Positions 5,333-6,864 of a DNA stretch of 6,864 nt are shown here, in pieces. The position numbers and the translations under genes are program-made. The notes beneath the pieces are model-generated. The model searched no databases, was not told the DNA's origin, and saw only the letters and a program-made list of their open reading frames with translations. Numbering within the stretch: position 1 is the stretch's first letter; each line of letters starts with the position of its first letter. Source of the stretch: an uncultured Verrucomicrobiota bacterium (GTDB lineage Bacteria > Verrucomicrobiota > Verrucomicrobiia > Palsa-1439); the NCBI GenBank assembly GCA_903825695.1, contig CAIKBP010000153.1, positions 1-6,864 of the forward strand, given 5' to 3'.

Positions 5333-6271
5333 TCATTTCCCCAGCGCCAGCATGCGCTCAATTGGAACGAGTGCCCGACGATGGATATCTTCGTCTAGCG
5401 CAATCTCCGGAGAAAGGTTTTCCAGCGCGGTAACGCATTTCTCCAAGGTGTTCTTCTTCATGTACTCGCACTCGTTACAGCTACAAGTATTGGTAGGCCC
5501 GGCGATGAACTCCTTGCCGGGCACCTCTTTACGGAGCCGGTGCAACATGCCGCTCTCGGTCACGATGATGAACGTCTTGGATGGCGACTCCTGGCAGTAG
5601 GCAATCATCTTCTCAGTTGAGCACACTTCATCGGCCATCGAACGCACGACAGGCAGACATTCAGGGTGTGCGACGATTTTCGCGCCGGGATGTTTCGCGC
5701 GCAGTTTTGCCAGCGATTCGGCGGTGAACTTTACGTGTACATGGCAAACGCCGGGCCAAAGGATGAGTTTGCGGCCGGTTTGTTCCATCACCCATTGTCC
5801 GAGGTTTTCATCGGGGCAAAATAGAATCTGCTCGTTGCGCGGAATGGAGTTCACGACTTTCACCGCGTTGCCGCTGGTGCAAATAATGTCGGTCTGCGCT
5901 TTTACGGCGGCGGTGCAATTGATGTAAGCCACAACCGTCACACCGGGATGTTCAGCCCGCCACTTGGCGAGCGCGTCCGCGTCGCAGGAGTCAGCGAGCG
6001 AGCAACCGGCTTCAAGGTCTGGAATGATTACGCGTTTTGCCGGGTTCACGATCTTCGCCGTCTCAGCCATGAAATGTACGCCGCAGAACAGGATTACGTC
6101 GGCATTGGTCTCGCGTGCCTTGTAGGCAAGACCGAGCGAATCGCCAACGTAATCCGCCACGTCTTGTATCTCCGGCACCTGATAGTTGTGCGCGAGAATG
6201 ACGGCGTTGCGCTTCCCTTTCAACTCGCGCACTCGCCGCTGCAATTGAACCGTATTTGCCGGCGCATTCAT
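5333..6271 (-). CDS. nadA: Quinolinate synthase NadA
   Basis: An iron-sulfur enzyme of de novo NAD synthesis that condenses iminoaspartate with dihydroxyacetone phosphate to quinolinate in the cytoplasm. The 312-aa length is normal. Typical motifs are AHNYQVPEIQDVADYVGDSL (27-46), CGVHFMAETAKI (63-74), PDLEAGCSLADSC (84-96), TSGNAV (132-137), WPGVCHVH (172-179), AHPEC (201-205) and a C-terminal NTCSCNECEYMK. The three [4Fe-4S] ligands are most likely Cys90, Cys176 and Cys268. The final cysteine cluster is CxCxxC and not the CxxCxxC of E. coli. The ATG at 6271 has AAGGA 5 nt upstream. nfo lies 45 bp upstream on the same strand, but nadA appears to have its own promoter. No nadB or nadC is in the window. 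Confidence 0.96.
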   Translation of the reverse strand: MNAPANTVQLQRRVRELKGKRNAVILAHNYQVPEIQDVADYVGDSLGLAYKARETNADVILFCGVHFMAETAKIVNPAKRVIIPDLEAGCSLADSCDADALAKWRAEHPGVTVVAYINCTAAVKAQTDIICTSGNAVKVVNSIPRNEQILFCPDENLGQWVMEQTGRKLILWPGVCHVHVKFTAESLAKLRAKHPGAKIVAHPECLPVVRSMADEVCSTEKMIAYCQESPSKTFIIVTESGMLHRLRKEVPGKEFIAGPTNTCSCNECEYMKKNTLEKCVTALENLSPEIALDEDIHRRALVPIERMLALGK

Positions 6272-6276
6272 CGTTA

Positions 6277-6281
6277 TCCTT
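6277..6281 (-). promoter_or_regulatory. Shine-Dalgarno site of nadA
   Basis: AAGGA on the - strand, 5 nt before the nadA ATG; it supports the chosen start. Confidence 0.7.
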
Positions 6282-6292
6282 CGCTCTAATCT

Positions 6293-6320
6293 ACCCTATC
6301 GGAAAGGTCGGGTTTGTCAA
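6293..6320 (-). promoter_or_regulatory. Predicted sigma70-type promoter of nadA
   Basis: On the - strand, TTGACA (6320-6315) is followed by a 16-nt spacer and TAGGGT (6298-6293). Transcription would start near 6286, giving a 5' leader of about 15 nt that still holds the Shine-Dalgarno site. The TGA stop of nfo (6319-6317) is part of the -35 box. Both boxes are the same as those predicted for sodB, and an ACCC/GGGT inverted repeat again lies within. Confidence 0.5.
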
Positions 6321-6864
6321 CGTGTTGACGGCCGGGTGGGCCTACCGTGGCGGGCGGCGCCGCGTCCGCACATCAGTTCGCGCAACACACGCAGGTTCGT
6401 GACGTCCTCGTGTAAGTCGACGCTCTTGGGCGTCTCGAGCACCATAGGTAAACCATCCCAACGAGGATCACGGAGCACGCAACGAAACGCCGCCAATCCC
6501 AAATGACCTTTGCCGATGTGTTCGTGCCGGTCCACTCGCGAGTTGAGCGGCCTCTTGGAATCGTTCAGATGAAACGCGATAACGCGCTCGCATCCGATAA
6601 TTCGATCAACTTGCGTCATCGTGGTCTCATACGCGCGGGTTGCGCGAATGTCGTAGCCGGCCGCGAAGATATGGCATGTGTCCACACAGACCGCCAGCCG
6701 TGAGGCGTTACCGACGCGTTGGATAATCTCCGCCAGATGTTCAAACCGATGTCCCAGATACGTCCCCTGCCCCGCAGTAGTTTCGATGGCGATCTTCACG
6801 CGGCTGTCGGGTGTCGCCGTGAGAACCTCGTCCAGACTTCGCACCACGCGCTGTAATCCTGCCG
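6317..6864 (-). CDS. nfo: Endonuclease IV (AP endonuclease), 5' end outside window
   Basis: Zinc-dependent AP endonuclease of base-excision repair, which cuts DNA 5' to abasic sites. The frame is open to the window edge, so the gene begins beyond 6864; the GTG at 6847 is internal. Numbering from that GTG, the metal ligands are Glu22 (IAIETTAGQG), Asp56 and His59 (VDTCH), His93 (FHLNDS), Asp106 and His108 (DRHEHIG) and Glu138 (VLETPK). Adding 123 to each gives E. coli Nfo E145, D179, H182, H216, D229, H231 and E261 exactly, so seven of the nine zinc ligands are seen and correctly spaced. The other two (H69, H109 in E. coli) lie off the window. The C-terminus runs about 14 residues longer than E. 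coli Nfo and ends in an Arg-rich tail (RGAARHGRPTRPSTR). It is followed by nadA on the same strand. Confidence 0.95.
   Translation of the reverse strand, partial: AGLQRVVRSLDEVLTATPDSRVKIAIETTAGQGTYLGHRFEHLAEIIQRVGNASRLAVCVDTCHIFAAGYDIRATRAYETTMTQVDRIIGCERVIAFHLNDSKRPLNSRVDRHEHIGKGHLGLAAFRCVLRDPRWDGLPMVLETPKSVDLHEDVTNLRVLRELMCGRGAARHGRPTRPSTR

Overview
The window is a dense, moderately GC-rich bacterial chromosome segment carrying nine protein genes, with both end genes cut by the window edges. I see no tRNA, rRNA, CRISPR array, integrase, transposase or phage gene. The content is housekeeping (RNA decay, oxidative stress, NAD synthesis, DNA repair) plus a nickel-pincer cofactor pair. The lineage cannot be fixed from sequence alone. 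The small palindrome-like insertion element inside larC, the TTGACA-type promoters and the mix of genes would fit a Verrucomicrobiota-like or related environmental bacterium. That is an inference with moderate-to-low confidence.

Left block, + strand (1-4372): the 3' part of an RNase E/G gene, then larB, larC, a tiny Trm112-like zinc protein gene (57 aa, easily missed) and a GT-A glycosyltransferase gene. LarB and LarC are two of the three enzymes that build the nickel-pincer nucleotide (NPN) cofactor of lactate racemase-type enzymes. The sulfurtransferase LarE and any LarA-type apoenzyme are not in the window. The last three genes are joined by two ATGA stop/start overlaps and are probably translationally coupled.

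Middle block (4369-5302): a small two-helix PGPGW-type membrane protein on the - strand ends tail-to-tail against the glycosyltransferase with overlapping stop codons. It is divergent from an iron-type superoxide dismutase gene (sodB-like) on the + strand, which has a good promoter and Shine-Dalgarno site in the 73-bp shared intergenic region.

Right block, - strand (5333-6864): the 3' two-thirds of endonuclease IV (nfo), then nadA (quinolinate synthase). nadA has its own predicted promoter, whose -35 box overlaps the nfo stop codon. The predicted nadA and sodB promoters share an unusual pair of boxes, TTGACA and TAGGGT.

The most notable observation is a 27-bp DNA element present twice in larC in the same orientation (25/27 identical) but read in two different reading frames. 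It therefore spread as DNA and not as a protein repeat. The two copies lie in what appear to be the two most permissive places in LarC: the His-rich loop of the N-terminal domain, and the linker between the LarC1 and LarC2 domains. A possible metabolic link is that LarB uses nicotinic acid adenine dinucleotide, an intermediate of the NAD pathway that NadA feeds.
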